Origin: Ectobius pallidus
Lineage: Eukaryota > Arthropoda > Insecta > Blattodea > Ectobiidae
Assembly (NCBI GenBank): GCA_964059195.1
Contig: CAXKWD010000006.1
Location: forward strand, 66,667,073-66,731,072
Length of the DNA stretch: 64,000 nucleotides
Reading direction: 5' to 3'
Shown here piece after piece: positions 11,671 to 21,144 of the stretch. The notes under the pieces were generated by a model. The model made no database searches and was not told where the DNA came from. It saw only the letters and a list, made by a program, of their open reading frames with translations. Position numbers and translations under genes: made by a program. Position 1 is the first letter of the stretch; each line of letters begins with the position of its first letter.

Positions 11671-12278
11671 TGACCATAATCAAACTATTAAGATTGTAAT
11701 AATACAATAATACTCATATATTATTCACCCTCTGTGTCATATACAGACTTGGGTGGCATACAAGAGCTTTCTTGTTTTGCACACATTCATGTATGCATTA
11801 TTATTTCATCTCAAGAGATATATATTGATACTTAAGCAATTAAAGGTTGACTTAACATTGACTTGTGCTCTGCCATAAGCATTTGAGCCACTTGCCATCA
11901 CTCAGTGAAACTTCAAAGTGTACTGTATGATGTATATATATATATGCCAATTGTAAACATTGTGACATCAATGTAAGTCACAGACACACAACACACTCTG
12001 TCAACAGTACATTATCACACAATTCTCATACACGAACAAGAATCTTAACGTTCTTTGCAATTCAATACTCATCTTATTGCAAATAATTGCAATCATTCTG
12101 CTCTATCATATATTTCATTGTCTTCTTGACAATAAGTTGTCAAGAAGTTGTTTATCATAGGCGGGCAAAACGGTCCTGTTCTTCACGCATACTATTTCAC
12201 TTGCATTGCTTCCTTGTATCCCGGCAAGCGGGCAAATTCCTACATTGTTTTCATTCTTCGTATACCTATCTTTGAATC

Positions 12279-13220
12279 ATGGAAGATCAAACATTAAGAC
12301 AGGTCGAAGACCTCAAAAGAAAACGCACTCCTCTTAAGGCACAACTTACACGTCATTGTAATTATATTACTGATCTTAATGATTCAGGTGAACTCAATCA
12401 CCAACTGTTGCTAGCTCGCAAAGACAAACTAAAGGAAACTTTCAATAAGTTCGAGCTTATTCAAATTCAACTAGAAGAGTTTCAGCCAACAGATGCTGAA
12501 ATCAATTATCATGAAGAAGTTGAAACAGCATATTTCAAAACCATCGCTAAGGTAGAGACTTTAATTAAGCTCGCAAAGCTTAAGCAATTAAGAGTACAGC
12601 TCTTAAACCATATTCAAGTAATAAACGAGCTTATGATCGAGGATCAGGCATCTTACTTTGAAGGTATTAAGAGATGCGCTGAACTCGAACAATCATTTCA
12701 GCACTATCAAGCTGAACAGTCTTCAATTGAAGACATTGAATCATTCAATGACAGGCAAATTCAACGCTATGAGCTTGAAGAAGCCTATTACAAAGCACTT
12801 ACTAGACTTGAAGCTTCCATAAAGGCAAACAAGCAAATATATGATCCAGATCCTATGTCTGCGCCTAGTCCGCAACCAGTGCTGACTGAGCAATACCACG
12901 TTTCTCTTCCTAAGTTTCCTGAAATAAAATTACCGACATTTTCAGGCGATCCCACTATGTGGCTAGAGTTTCGTGACACGTTTACATCCTTAATACTGCA
13001 GAATCAGTACGTGTCAGAGATGGACAAGTTTCAATATTTAAAGTCATGCTTAACCCCTGAGGTTATGACTATCATACATAATATTCCTGTCAATGCTGCC
13101 ACATTTAGCATTGCCTGGCAAACTTTGTTAGAGCGTTTTGACAATGACAGACTCATTGCTAATGCTCATTTAGAGAATTTATTTTCTCCCCCTTCTATTG
13201 ATAGAAACTCTGCTGATTAG
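12279..13220 (+). pseudogene. gag: BEL/Pao Gag, truncated by TAG
   Basis: This starts at ATG 12279, about 770 bp after the LTR. Residues 1-190 are charged and helix-rich with leucine-spaced segments, which probably form coiled coils. Residues 211-300 hold the Pao-type Gag block (KFPEIKLPTFSGDPTMWLEF then FQYLKSCL), matching the family described as DUF1759. The frame ends at TAG 13218-13220, but homologous sequence continues in the same frame past it (LQRYLDHYISTVHALQSLHI), so the stop is a nonsense mutation rather than a natural end. Gag would form the particle in the cytoplasm. Confidence 0.88.
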
Positions 13221-14297
13221 CTCCAGAGATACTTAGATCATTACATAAGTACTGTCCACGCGCTTCAGTCACTGCACATTGATATTGAGCTGACTGATCT
13301 TATCATCTCAAAAATAATACTGGATAAGCTTTCTCCAGAGAGATTGGGAATCTTCGCTTAAAGCTGATAAGTTTCCATCACTGAAGGACTTATTCAGTTT
13401 CCTTGAGGCCAAGGTTCGAGTCATTCAAATGACTGACTTAGCTATCAAGTCCCAGTCGAATCAATCTCCAGTCAAAAATCTGACTGCGAAATCTAATAAT
13501 AATTCTAACAACAATCGTAAGTCCACTGAAGCTAAGAAAGGGTCTTCGTGGTCTCAACCTATTTGTATATGTTGTAATCGCCCTCGTGATCATGAATTAT
13601 TTCTCTGTGAAGCATTCAGAGCTTTCGCTTTGCCCCAAAGATTTGAATTTGTGAAACGCAACAATGTATGTAATGTCTGCCTGAGAATAGGTGGTCATTC
13701 ACAAGCCTGTTCTTCTTATACTTGTATGAAGTGTCAAGGTAAACATAGTACTTTGCTTCATCCTTCAAACGCTCCCATACCAGTAAACCCATGTGCCATG
13801 TTAAGAAGTGGTCCAGCTACTTCAAAGATTCTATACCCTACAGCAACTGTGTTGATAGCAGATGCTAATGGCGAGTACATTGAGGCTACAGCCATTCTTG
13901 ATTCAGCTACGACTTGTAATTTAATTACAGATAGATTATTTCAACGCCTCAAACTTAAACCAACTCCTCGTAGAGAATATTTGCAAGGAGTAGTGTTTGA
14001 AAAGCGCACTCTCTGCAAGGTAGCATCTTTGTCACTGAAATCTAATGTTTCTGATTGGTCGTGCCAAACGAATGCTTTGGTTATTCCATGCATAGCTACT
14101 TGTAAGTTCCCTCGTGCTTACATAAATACTGACAATTGGAATATTCCAGCTAACTTGAATTTAGCAGATGCTAAATTTAACCAACCTAAGTACTTAGATT
14201 TGCTCATTGGTACAGAGCTTTTTTCACAAATACTGTTATCAGGCAAAATAATGGCTGATAATCTGCCTGGCATACATAATTCAGAACTTGGTACTTT
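13221..14297 (+). pseudogene. pro: BEL/Pao Gag end, zinc fingers and aspartic protease
   Basis: After the nonsense codon, Gag-like sequence continues to a frame change near 13345-13360. The next frame is open from before 13429 to 14373. It carries cysteine/histidine clusters: CICC, then C81-x2-C84-x5-H90-x3-C94 and C99-x2-C102-x3-H106 (numbered from 13429). An aspartic protease follows with the active-site triad written LDSATT (Asp158), a DSA variant of DSG/DST. The later LLIGTELFSQILL motif fits the retropepsin flap/C-terminal region of Pao elements. Near 14290 the reading returns to the Gag frame, so the two frame changes compensate each other. Pao elements normally have one Gag-Pol frame, so these are probably lesions. 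Confidence 0.85.
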
Positions 14298-16490
14298 ATG
14301 GGTAAAGTCCCTCAACCTGTTACTTCTTCGCAGCATAGTATTCCTATGCAAAGTACTGCTTCTAAACATATGAGTGTTTCTAAGCAAATGACTTCTCACA
14401 GCAAAGCTAAAGCAGCTAATAGGCGTGAGAAGCCTCGTGTCAAGCAAACTCATTCTAATCTCTCATTCCCTAGCTCTGACTCATTAATCGATTCAAACTA
14501 CTCTGCTTTCTTGCACTCAGAATCAGCTGTGGATGAACAATTAGCTAGGTTCTGGGAATTAGAAGCTGTCAATAATTCTGCTCCATTCCATGATGAATCG
14601 GAATGTGAGGGACATTTCTCTCAAAATACCATCAGAGATGACTCTGGAAGATATATAGTTAAACTTCCTTTTACTGCTCCGCCTGAAACATTAGGTAGCA
14701 CAAACCAACAAGCTTACAAACGGTTTCAGCTCTTAGAAAAAAGACTGTCATCCAACGAATACTTACGTACTGAATATGTCAAGTTCATGCAAGAATATGA
14801 GGATTTAGGTCATATGCAACGAGCTGACCACATTACTAATGCTCCTTGTGAATACATTATTCCTCATCACCCAGTAATTAAGCCTAGCAGCACTACTCCA
14901 AAGGTTAGAGTAGTCTGTGATGCCTCAACTAAGTCGTCTAATGGAAAATCCTTGAATGACAATTTAGCTATAGGTCAAAGTCAGCCTCCTGAACTTCTGC
15001 CCTATGTAACTAAGTTTTCACATTTGAAGACTTTGCGTATGATAGCATATGTTCTACGATTCATAAATAATTGTAGGCCTGCTAAAATTAAGCTCACAGG
15101 TCCTCTCGAACCTAGTGAAATTTCAAATTCACTCTACACTTGTGTGAAAATAATTCAGCAAGTCGAATATCATGATGAAATCAATGCCTTGACTTCGTCT
15201 GATGTCGTTCCTTCGTCCAGTAAAATACACTCATTATGTTCATTCTTGGACAGTGATGGTATTCTTCGTGTTGGTGGAAGACTGAAGCACTCAGAACTAC
15301 CCTTTGATGCGAAGCATCAGATTTTGCTTCCAGCTAAGCATCCTTTCACTAAACACCTCATTCGTTTTACACGCTTCAAACTATGTCATGCTGGTTCCCA
15401 GCTTATTATAGCTCACTTACGGGAAAGGTTTTGGATATCTTCTGTAAGGAGAACAATTCGCTCTGTGATCAGACAGTGCAATGTCTGTTTCAGATTTCAA
15501 GCTCAACCTTTTCAGCAAAAGATGGCTGATTTACCATCTTCTCGTGTATCTCCTATTGCCCCATTCACTAACGTCAGCATTGATTATGCTGGGCCCTACT
15601 CTATTAAATATGGTGGACCTAGATCAAGGATTACTACTAAAGCTTATATAGCTGTATTTGTTTGCGTGTCTACCAAGGCTCTTCACCTTGAGTTAGTCAC
15701 CTCGCTTACTTCCAATGCATTTTTAGCAGCTTTTTCCAGATTTTCTGGTAGAAGAGGCATACCAGTTTCAGTCACATCGGATAATGCTACGAACTTTGTT
15801 GGTGCTCAAACTGATATCAGACAACTTACAGATTTTCTATCTTCTCATGAACATCAATCGAAAGTTCAAGATTCTACTTCACATCTTAACATAAAGTGGA
15901 ATTTTATTCCTCCTCACAGTCCCCATATGGCTGGCTTGCATGAAGCAGCTGTTCGCTCAGTTAAGCATCACTTGAAAAGAGTAATGACTTATATGATACT
16001 TACCTTTGAAGAGATGTCAACTCTCTTAATTCAAATTGAAGCTATTTTGAATTCACGTCCTCTTGTCACTCTTCATGAAGACGTTGAAGACTTGAATTAT
16101 CTTTCTCCAGGTCATTTCCTTATAGGAAGACCTTTGATTTCATTACCCACCTCAAACCTATCTAGTAGCACTTCTTTGCGTTCAAGATGGAATGCTATGA
16201 ATCAATTGCTACTTGGTTTTTGGAAGAAATGGTCATCTGACTATTTACATTCTCTACAACAACGTTCTAAATGGCTAAAGACTCTTCCTAATGTAGAAAT
16301 AGGAACTCCTGTTCTTCTACTCGACGACAACGTTCCCCCTTTACGTTGGGTTATGGGTGTTGTACACTCTATTCATCCTGGATCTGACGGACTAGTTAGA
16401 GTAGTCACAGTTAGAACCTCTACAGGTTTCTACAAGCGACCAATTGTTAAGCTTGCTCCTCTTCCCATTTCTAATATTGAAGATGAGTAA
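14298..16490 (+). CDS. pol: Pol remnant: RT N-terminus fused in frame to integrase
   Basis: A 730-codon open frame. Residues 100-225 are the segment that precedes the RT palm in Pao elements (DDSGRYIVKLPF, FMQEYEDLGHM, HHPVIKPSSTTPKVRVVCDAS, SLNDNLAIG). At about residue 226 (nt 14975) it jumps straight to the linker before integrase (LLPYVTKFSHLKTL). The RT palm with its catalytic Asp pair and all of RNase H, roughly 700 residues in relatives, are absent, yet the frame stays open. Then come an H2C2-type zinc-binding region (CHAG..AHLRERFW..QCNVC), the integrase core with D429 (SIDYAGP), D495 (TSDNATNF) and E549 (GLHEAAV), and the C-terminal domain usual after Pao integrases (residues ~635-725). 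Integrase may be intact. RT activity is impossible. Confidence 0.92.
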   Translation: MGKVPQPVTSSQHSIPMQSTASKHMSVSKQMTSHSKAKAANRREKPRVKQTHSNLSFPSSDSLIDSNYSAFLHSESAVDEQLARFWELEAVNNSAPFHDESECEGHFSQNTIRDDSGRYIVKLPFTAPPETLGSTNQQAYKRFQLLEKRLSSNEYLRTEYVKFMQEYEDLGHMQRADHITNAPCEYIIPHHPVIKPSSTTPKVRVVCDASTKSSNGKSLNDNLAIGQSQPPELLPYVTKFSHLKTLRMIAYVLRFINNCRPAKIKLTGPLEPSEISNSLYTCVKIIQQVEYHDEINALTSSDVVPSSSKIHSLCSFLDSDGILRVGGRLKHSELPFDAKHQILLPAKHPFTKHLIRFTRFKLCHAGSQLIIAHLRERFWISSVRRTIRSVIRQCNVCFRFQAQPFQQKMADLPSSRVSPIAPFTNVSIDYAGPYSIKYGGPRSRITTKAYIAVFVCVSTKALHLELVTSLTSNAFLAAFSRFSGRRGIPVSVTSDNATNFVGAQTDIRQLTDFLSSHEHQSKVQDSTSHLNIKWNFIPPHSPHMAGLHEAAVRSVKHHLKRVMTYMILTFEEMSTLLIQIEAILNSRPLVTLHEDVEDLNYLSPGHFLIGRPLISLPTSNLSSSTSLRSRWNAMNQLLLGFWKKWSSDYLHSLQQRSKWLKTLPNVEIGTPVLLLDDNVPPLRWVMGVVHSIHPGSDGLVRVVTVRTSTGFYKRPIVKLAPLPISNIEDE

Positions 16491-16564
16491 ACCTCTTTAT
16501 TATTCAAAGTTTAAATCTATTCTTTTCACATAATCTAATATATTTTAAAATTATTTTCAAGAAA

Positions 16565-16584
16565 ATAATTTTGCGGGCAACTTA
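16565..16584 (+). promoter_or_regulatory. Candidate polypurine tract region
   Basis: The bases before the right LTR read taattttgcgggcaactta. The short gcggg core is where plus-strand priming should occur. It is a weak tract and the assignment is positional. Confidence 0.3.
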
Positions 16585-18046
16585 TGTTCAATCATAGATT
16601 TAAACTATCTACAAGTTTAATTATTTTGCTGCCAACTTGACAGCAGTATATTCTATTCATCATTTTTCTCTAATTTTATTGTTATAAGTTTACATTTTAG
16701 GTTATTGCATTACATCCTATATTCATTTACTTAGAACATTAGATTTAGCCTATCATGTTGGCTTTGGATATCTTTCTTTGTCACTTCCTGTTTCTGAATT
16801 CAAATTGACTCATATTACTATTTAAATAACATTCATTTTCTATCTTGCAAGCTATTATCCCTATTCATTGTCTGTTATTATTCATATTTGATTATTATTT
16901 TTTGTATCCAGTCTTCAGGATACATTTCTTGAGCAGTTTAAATGCATTTCATATAGCTCAATGACTTGACTTCCTTCTTCTTCACTATTCAACAATCCAT
17001 TTCTCAAACATGAAAGGATTCATGTTTTCTTTGGTGCTTCGGATTATCGTGATATAGTCTGATCATCAACATTCATTCTATTATTTGTATGGATAATATA
17101 TCCTACAAGTTCTACGCTGCTTTATCATATGCTTCATCAAGTAAGCAATACTTCTAGTGCATCAAGAAATGGACTTAATCATTCATTCAATTTATGCCTG
17201 GCAAAATGGCGTTTCTGTGTTGTGTTTTGCTAATTGCTAAATAGCTGGGACATCACGACACATATTCTCATTCTTATAGCAGATAAAGATTCTGCTATTA
17301 TCAATCTAAATAAGGACATTTACTTCGCTTCAAGTAAGTAATCATTAGTGTTACTAGAAGTGATTCCAATTTCCACACATCTACGCATTAAACATCGATC
17401 TTATTGTTGCGATTTAGCTATCATTAAATAGCTTATCCATCAGACTTGACATTCAGTTTCTAGTCTTGAAAACTATTTCTACAAGTGTCACGCTTCACGG
17501 ACAGATGTATATTTATTCACAAATGTGATTATATGTGACTTCAAGACTAAATTTTCATCTCCATTATCTACAAACTTTCATTCAATCGTTTATATGGTAG
17601 ATGGTGATAATGTTCACATCCTTGAATCATAACTTCAATCTCATGCGTTAAGATGGATTCACATATTACATCAAACATAAACACTACACACTAGAAGATT
17701 GTCAACCATTGTATTGATATGTAAATGCTATCTTCAAGAAGACTTTCAGCTGAAGACCTGCTATCTTTGTTTTCAACGCTTTTCAACCAAGTGAAAGTGT
17801 ATTCATTCGTGTGTTTTAACTTATAATTAAATATTATATCTTATATCGTTAGTTTCATTGAGTGATGTATGCTATAAAGCTTATTCAATCCAATTCCTCC
17901 AATACAATGGAGGTGGTCCTCCGCCAGAGATCTCATTAGTTGTGGTTAGCACGAAATGTGTTAAGCACAACTAAATTTTCAATCTCGTGTAGGTATTAGG
18001 GACTCTTACAGTCCGCTATCACAAAGATACGCCCCCTGATCCTACA
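16585..18046 (+). repeat. BEL/Pao right LTR
   Basis: Near-identical to 10053-11510. The differences I can see are scattered substitutions (for example actcaaac/tctcaaac, cgcttc/cgctgc, atgatag/atggtag) and a 4-base length change near 16815. Confidence 0.95.
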
Positions 18047-18051
18047 CAAGG
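18047..18051. repeat. BEL/Pao target-site duplication, right (caagg)
   Basis: Matches 10048-10052. Confidence 0.85.
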
Positions 18052-19149
18052 GTTAAAAGCGAGATTCTATTCTGCGAGTAGGAATGATTGCGAGATGAGC
18101 GTAGCGAGTTGCGCAATCCTGCGACCAAAATAAAATTGTTTTAACACGCGCGCCATACACTATTTTTAGACAGCCGTTAACATTTGTGAAATAATAAATA
18201 TAATTGTAATCAATTAAGCACCATCTTGCAGCGCGCAGATAGTTGATAGCTGTTACTGATTTTCTCTTACACTGATGCCAACATGAAAACTCTTTTCACC
18301 CGCCAAATATAACGACTTTTGCATTCACCGTGAGAAATTTCGCCTCTAAATAGGCATAGTCAATTTTAAAATTGTCTCTTTTTATCAAACTGAGTCTATT
18401 TAATAATAATATGCAAATATTGTTAACTATGTGAGTGTTTTCCACGTGACGTATACCAAAGCTGGTACCAATGGAGTTTCATAAAGATTTTAAGCACTAT
18501 TGAGATAATGTGCAACTTTTATTTCGTGTGTCTTGTGCTAGAAATTCTACTTTTAATTATAGCTGTCTAAGAAATATATTACACACAATTAACTCTTCCG
18601 GAGCTGAATTTATACATTGATGATAAAGCAGTCATCAAGTGAAAATATCAGTGGACTCTACGTTTTGAAATCAATAAAGAAATATTTCAGTGGAATAGCT
18701 GATCGCCTTAACGTAATACTTGAATAAAAATCCTCACATTTTCCATAAAGCATTGCTCTATTCAGGGTTGAAAAAAAAAAAGATTTTTTTTAAAGAACAA
18801 AAAACAAGTTTTTTTTTTTTTAAATACTTTTTTTTCGTTTAAAACGTTTTTTATGTGAACAACAATGTTGTTTAAAAAAAATGTTTAAATTGTTCATTTT
18901 GTTTAAAACAACCATTTTAATGTATAGGGCCTATTATATACATATATATATATATAAAACGTTTTTAAAATCTTAAAAAAAACACAAGCACTTTTTTTAA
19001 ACATGTTTTAAACACTATCTCTTTCATACTGTACAAAAACGAATGCATAGTTTACTACTCAGAACCTTAATTTATCACTTAAGTTGGATGGCTTATACTC
19101 AACTACTATATTGAAGGGATCTGTTACAACGGTTTCTCCTTTATAGGAC
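18052..19149. other. AT-rich spacer with homopolymer-rich block
   Basis: No coding sequence is seen. From 18770 to 19010 the sequence is dominated by A and T runs arranged as near-palindromes (gttttaaac, aaaacgtttt). A cagggttg at 18763, followed by A-runs, could be an old hAT-type terminus, but no partner end was found. Confidence 0.45.
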
Positions 19150-19290
19150 CGGAAGGTAAACAGAAGAAAGGGAGACCAAGAGCACGTACGATACACTATT
19201 ATCAGGTTAATGAAGGCACCAAGGGAATGGACACAACAATGGTGGCTTGTGCTCTGGAGGGAGGAAACTGTGGCCGACTGATAATGGCGG
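19150..19290 (+). pseudogene. Possible non-LTR retrotransposon C-terminal scrap
   Basis: Plus-strand sequence reads as GRPRAR followed, after a frame change, by REWTQQWWLVLWREE. That layout resembles the GRPR..W..AQDR..W end of RTE-type proteins. It is short and broken, so the call is tentative. Confidence 0.3.
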
Positions 19291-19645
19291 GCGTAACCCC
19301 AATAGCTTGTAGAACCTGTATTACAATCAAATATGATTTTTGTTATAGGCTAATGCGCTTTACTAGGTAAAATCGGTTATCTTCTCAGTAATTTGAAGCC
19401 AAACTCATCTTAGTTCCTCCTCTTGGGGATATACAATTATTTTTATGTTTCACTCTTTAATGGGGGCCGAAACCCCCAATAGCTTGTAGAACCTATGTTA
19501 CAGTCTAATAATATGATTTTTCTTATAGGCTAATGCGCTTTACTACAGTAGGTAAAATCGATTATCTTCTCAGTAATTTGAAGCCAAACTCATCTTAGTT
19601 CCTTCTCTTAAGGATATAAAATTTTTTGTGTAGTTTAACTCTTTA
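19291..19645. repeat. Two-copy tandem duplication, ~177-bp unit
   Basis: The segment containing aatagcttgtagaacct at 19301 recurs at 19478. Each copy contains the same ctaatgcgctttact and tcagtaatttgaagccaaac stretches. The copies differ by a few substitutions and small indels. No coding content. Confidence 0.85.
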
Positions 19646-19679
19646 AATATTATACCGTATGGATAGGAATCTTGCGATA

Positions 19680-19703
19680 TTTTTTTTTTTTTTTTTTTTT
19701 TTT
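19680..19703. repeat. Poly(T) tract
   Basis: About 24 consecutive T, then a further short T run. It could be the poly(A) tail of a minus-strand retroposon, but no body was recognised next to it. Confidence 0.7.
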
Positions 19704-20339
19704 ATTTTTTTACAATCGATGTTAATCGTAAAGCGTTTAGTGATATTTTACAAGAATTTTGTGATATTTGCGATTGGATGTAGATATTATTTGAAGGTCT
19801 TTGTCATTTTTACAATTTTTTGTGGTATCATGTTAGATTTTCAGGATTTTCAGATATGTTAGTTTCTTAAAAATATTTTAGCCGTAGAAAGAAATCATAC
19901 ATAAAATCAAAGACTATACTGAAATTTTATTAGAGAATACATTTCTTACTATGCCATGTAACAATAGGTTAACTGAAATATCATCAAAGACAACTACAGT
20001 GCATTTTCTAACTCGCTCCGCAGTGGAAGGTATCAAGACTTGTCTGGCATCGGAATCCTTCTTGATCACTGATATATTCCGTGTTCTGATATGTTCCGTA
20101 TCTTACCTCAGCTGAAATAACAGTCACTTCATCATTCGTCAGCGATTTTATGAAATCAGTACATGCATTGCTACTGAGATATGTTCTAATGATTTCCTGG
20201 ATTTCAAGTATTATTTTAAATTATGGAGACGGAAAACTTTGAAAACCGAAGAATAAAAACAACCAAACGTTGCGAATTTGGTCTGTACATAAGTTTTAAA
20301 AAAATTAACATTTCGCGTTAACGCAGGCTATATATGGAT

Positions 20340-20665
20340 TTTATTTTTTGTTTATTTATATTTTGTTCTGGTGTATTTAAGGCCTTAATGCCTTCTCATC
20401 CACTAACCTGAGGTCCATACATTCAAACGTTACCAAATAATCTAATTAAGAATAAATAAGCGAGACATATGATTATTTCATATTAATTGAAACAATAAAA
20501 AAGGATCACAATTTTTAGCATTAAAGTAGTATGTAATTTAAATGTTAATGGGTGTGTTCAAGTGGTCAACAAATTTAATCTTGACCGTTCTGAGTGTTCG
20601 GTAAGGAATTCCACAGACGAGCTGTCCCAACAGTGAAGGATGAAGAATAAAAGATACATGTCGCG
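20340..20665 (-). pseudogene. 3' end of a CR1/Jockey-like retrotransposon (relic)
   Basis: On the minus strand, 20575-20660 reads with the motif SSSFTVGTARLWNSLP. This is the conserved FxxxxxxxWNSLP block near the C-terminus of many CR1/Jockey-type RT proteins. The remaining downstream sequence to about 20340 would be the end of the ORF and the 3' UTR; it ends in T-rich sequence resembling an A-rich tail on the element strand. Only the last part of the ORF survives and no start or RT core is present. Confidence 0.55.
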
Positions 20666-21082
20666 TTATTTCGCGAAATACTACACCTTATCGTGATTTA
20701 TTAACATACATTATTCCTAGAAATCTCTTTCCAAGCATGTTGGAATATAATTAAATTAAGCCTGTTTTATGGCAAACGCGAAAACCGCAGGTCCCTACTT
20801 ACGGTACACCAATTGGATTTTGCAGAACAAGAATCCTATCACCCTTGAGTTGAAAACGAGACAAAGATACAGAAGGAGCTGCTGGTCTGACAGTGCAATG
20901 CGATTACATTCAGGGCAAAATAATAACAAGAGGTAAATGGTATTGTTGCTTCCGCATGAAGGGTTCAAATGCGTTTCGAAACAATTCGTGCGGAATTGGC
21001 AGTTCTCTTGGTGGTAGTGGTTGTAACTGTATAGGTTTTACCTGGGGCCTCTTTCTCATTTCCATTTACAAGAACTTTAAAT

Positions 21083-21086
<4 letters not shown>
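20666..21086. other. Spacer, no gene seen
   Basis: A 92-codon open frame overlaps the CT repeat at its end and has no recognisable features. I treat it as chance. Confidence 0.4.

Positions 21087-21141
<55 letters not shown>
21087..21141. repeat. (TC)n microsatellite
   Basis: About 27 uninterrupted TC dinucleotides. Any open frame through it encodes only Leu-Ser repeats and is not counted as a gene. Confidence 0.97.

Positions 21142-21144
<3 letters not shown>

Larger units (their letters stand above)
10053..18046 (+). mobile_element. BEL/Pao LTR retrotransposon, RT-deleted, young
   Basis: A full LTR-to-LTR insertion of 7994 bp with a 5-bp TSD. The two LTRs (1458 and 1462 bp) start tgttcaatc and end gatcctaca. 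They differ by only a handful of substitutions and a short indel, so insertion was recent. Order inside: leader, Gag, zinc-finger linker plus aspartic protease, N-terminal Pol, then directly integrase and C-terminal domain, 3' LTR. The catalytic RT and RNase H are missing. Gag carries a nonsense codon, and two frame changes flank the protease. The copy is non-autonomous and would need enzymes from a relative to have moved in this form. Confidence 0.95.

Noticed and set aside
14118..14453. 111-codon minus-strand frame in the BEL element
   Set aside because: Shadow of the protease/Pol coding strand.
18763..19010. hAT terminus (cagggttg followed by A-runs)
   Set aside because: No matching inverted end or 8-bp duplication was found; the block may be only low complexity.
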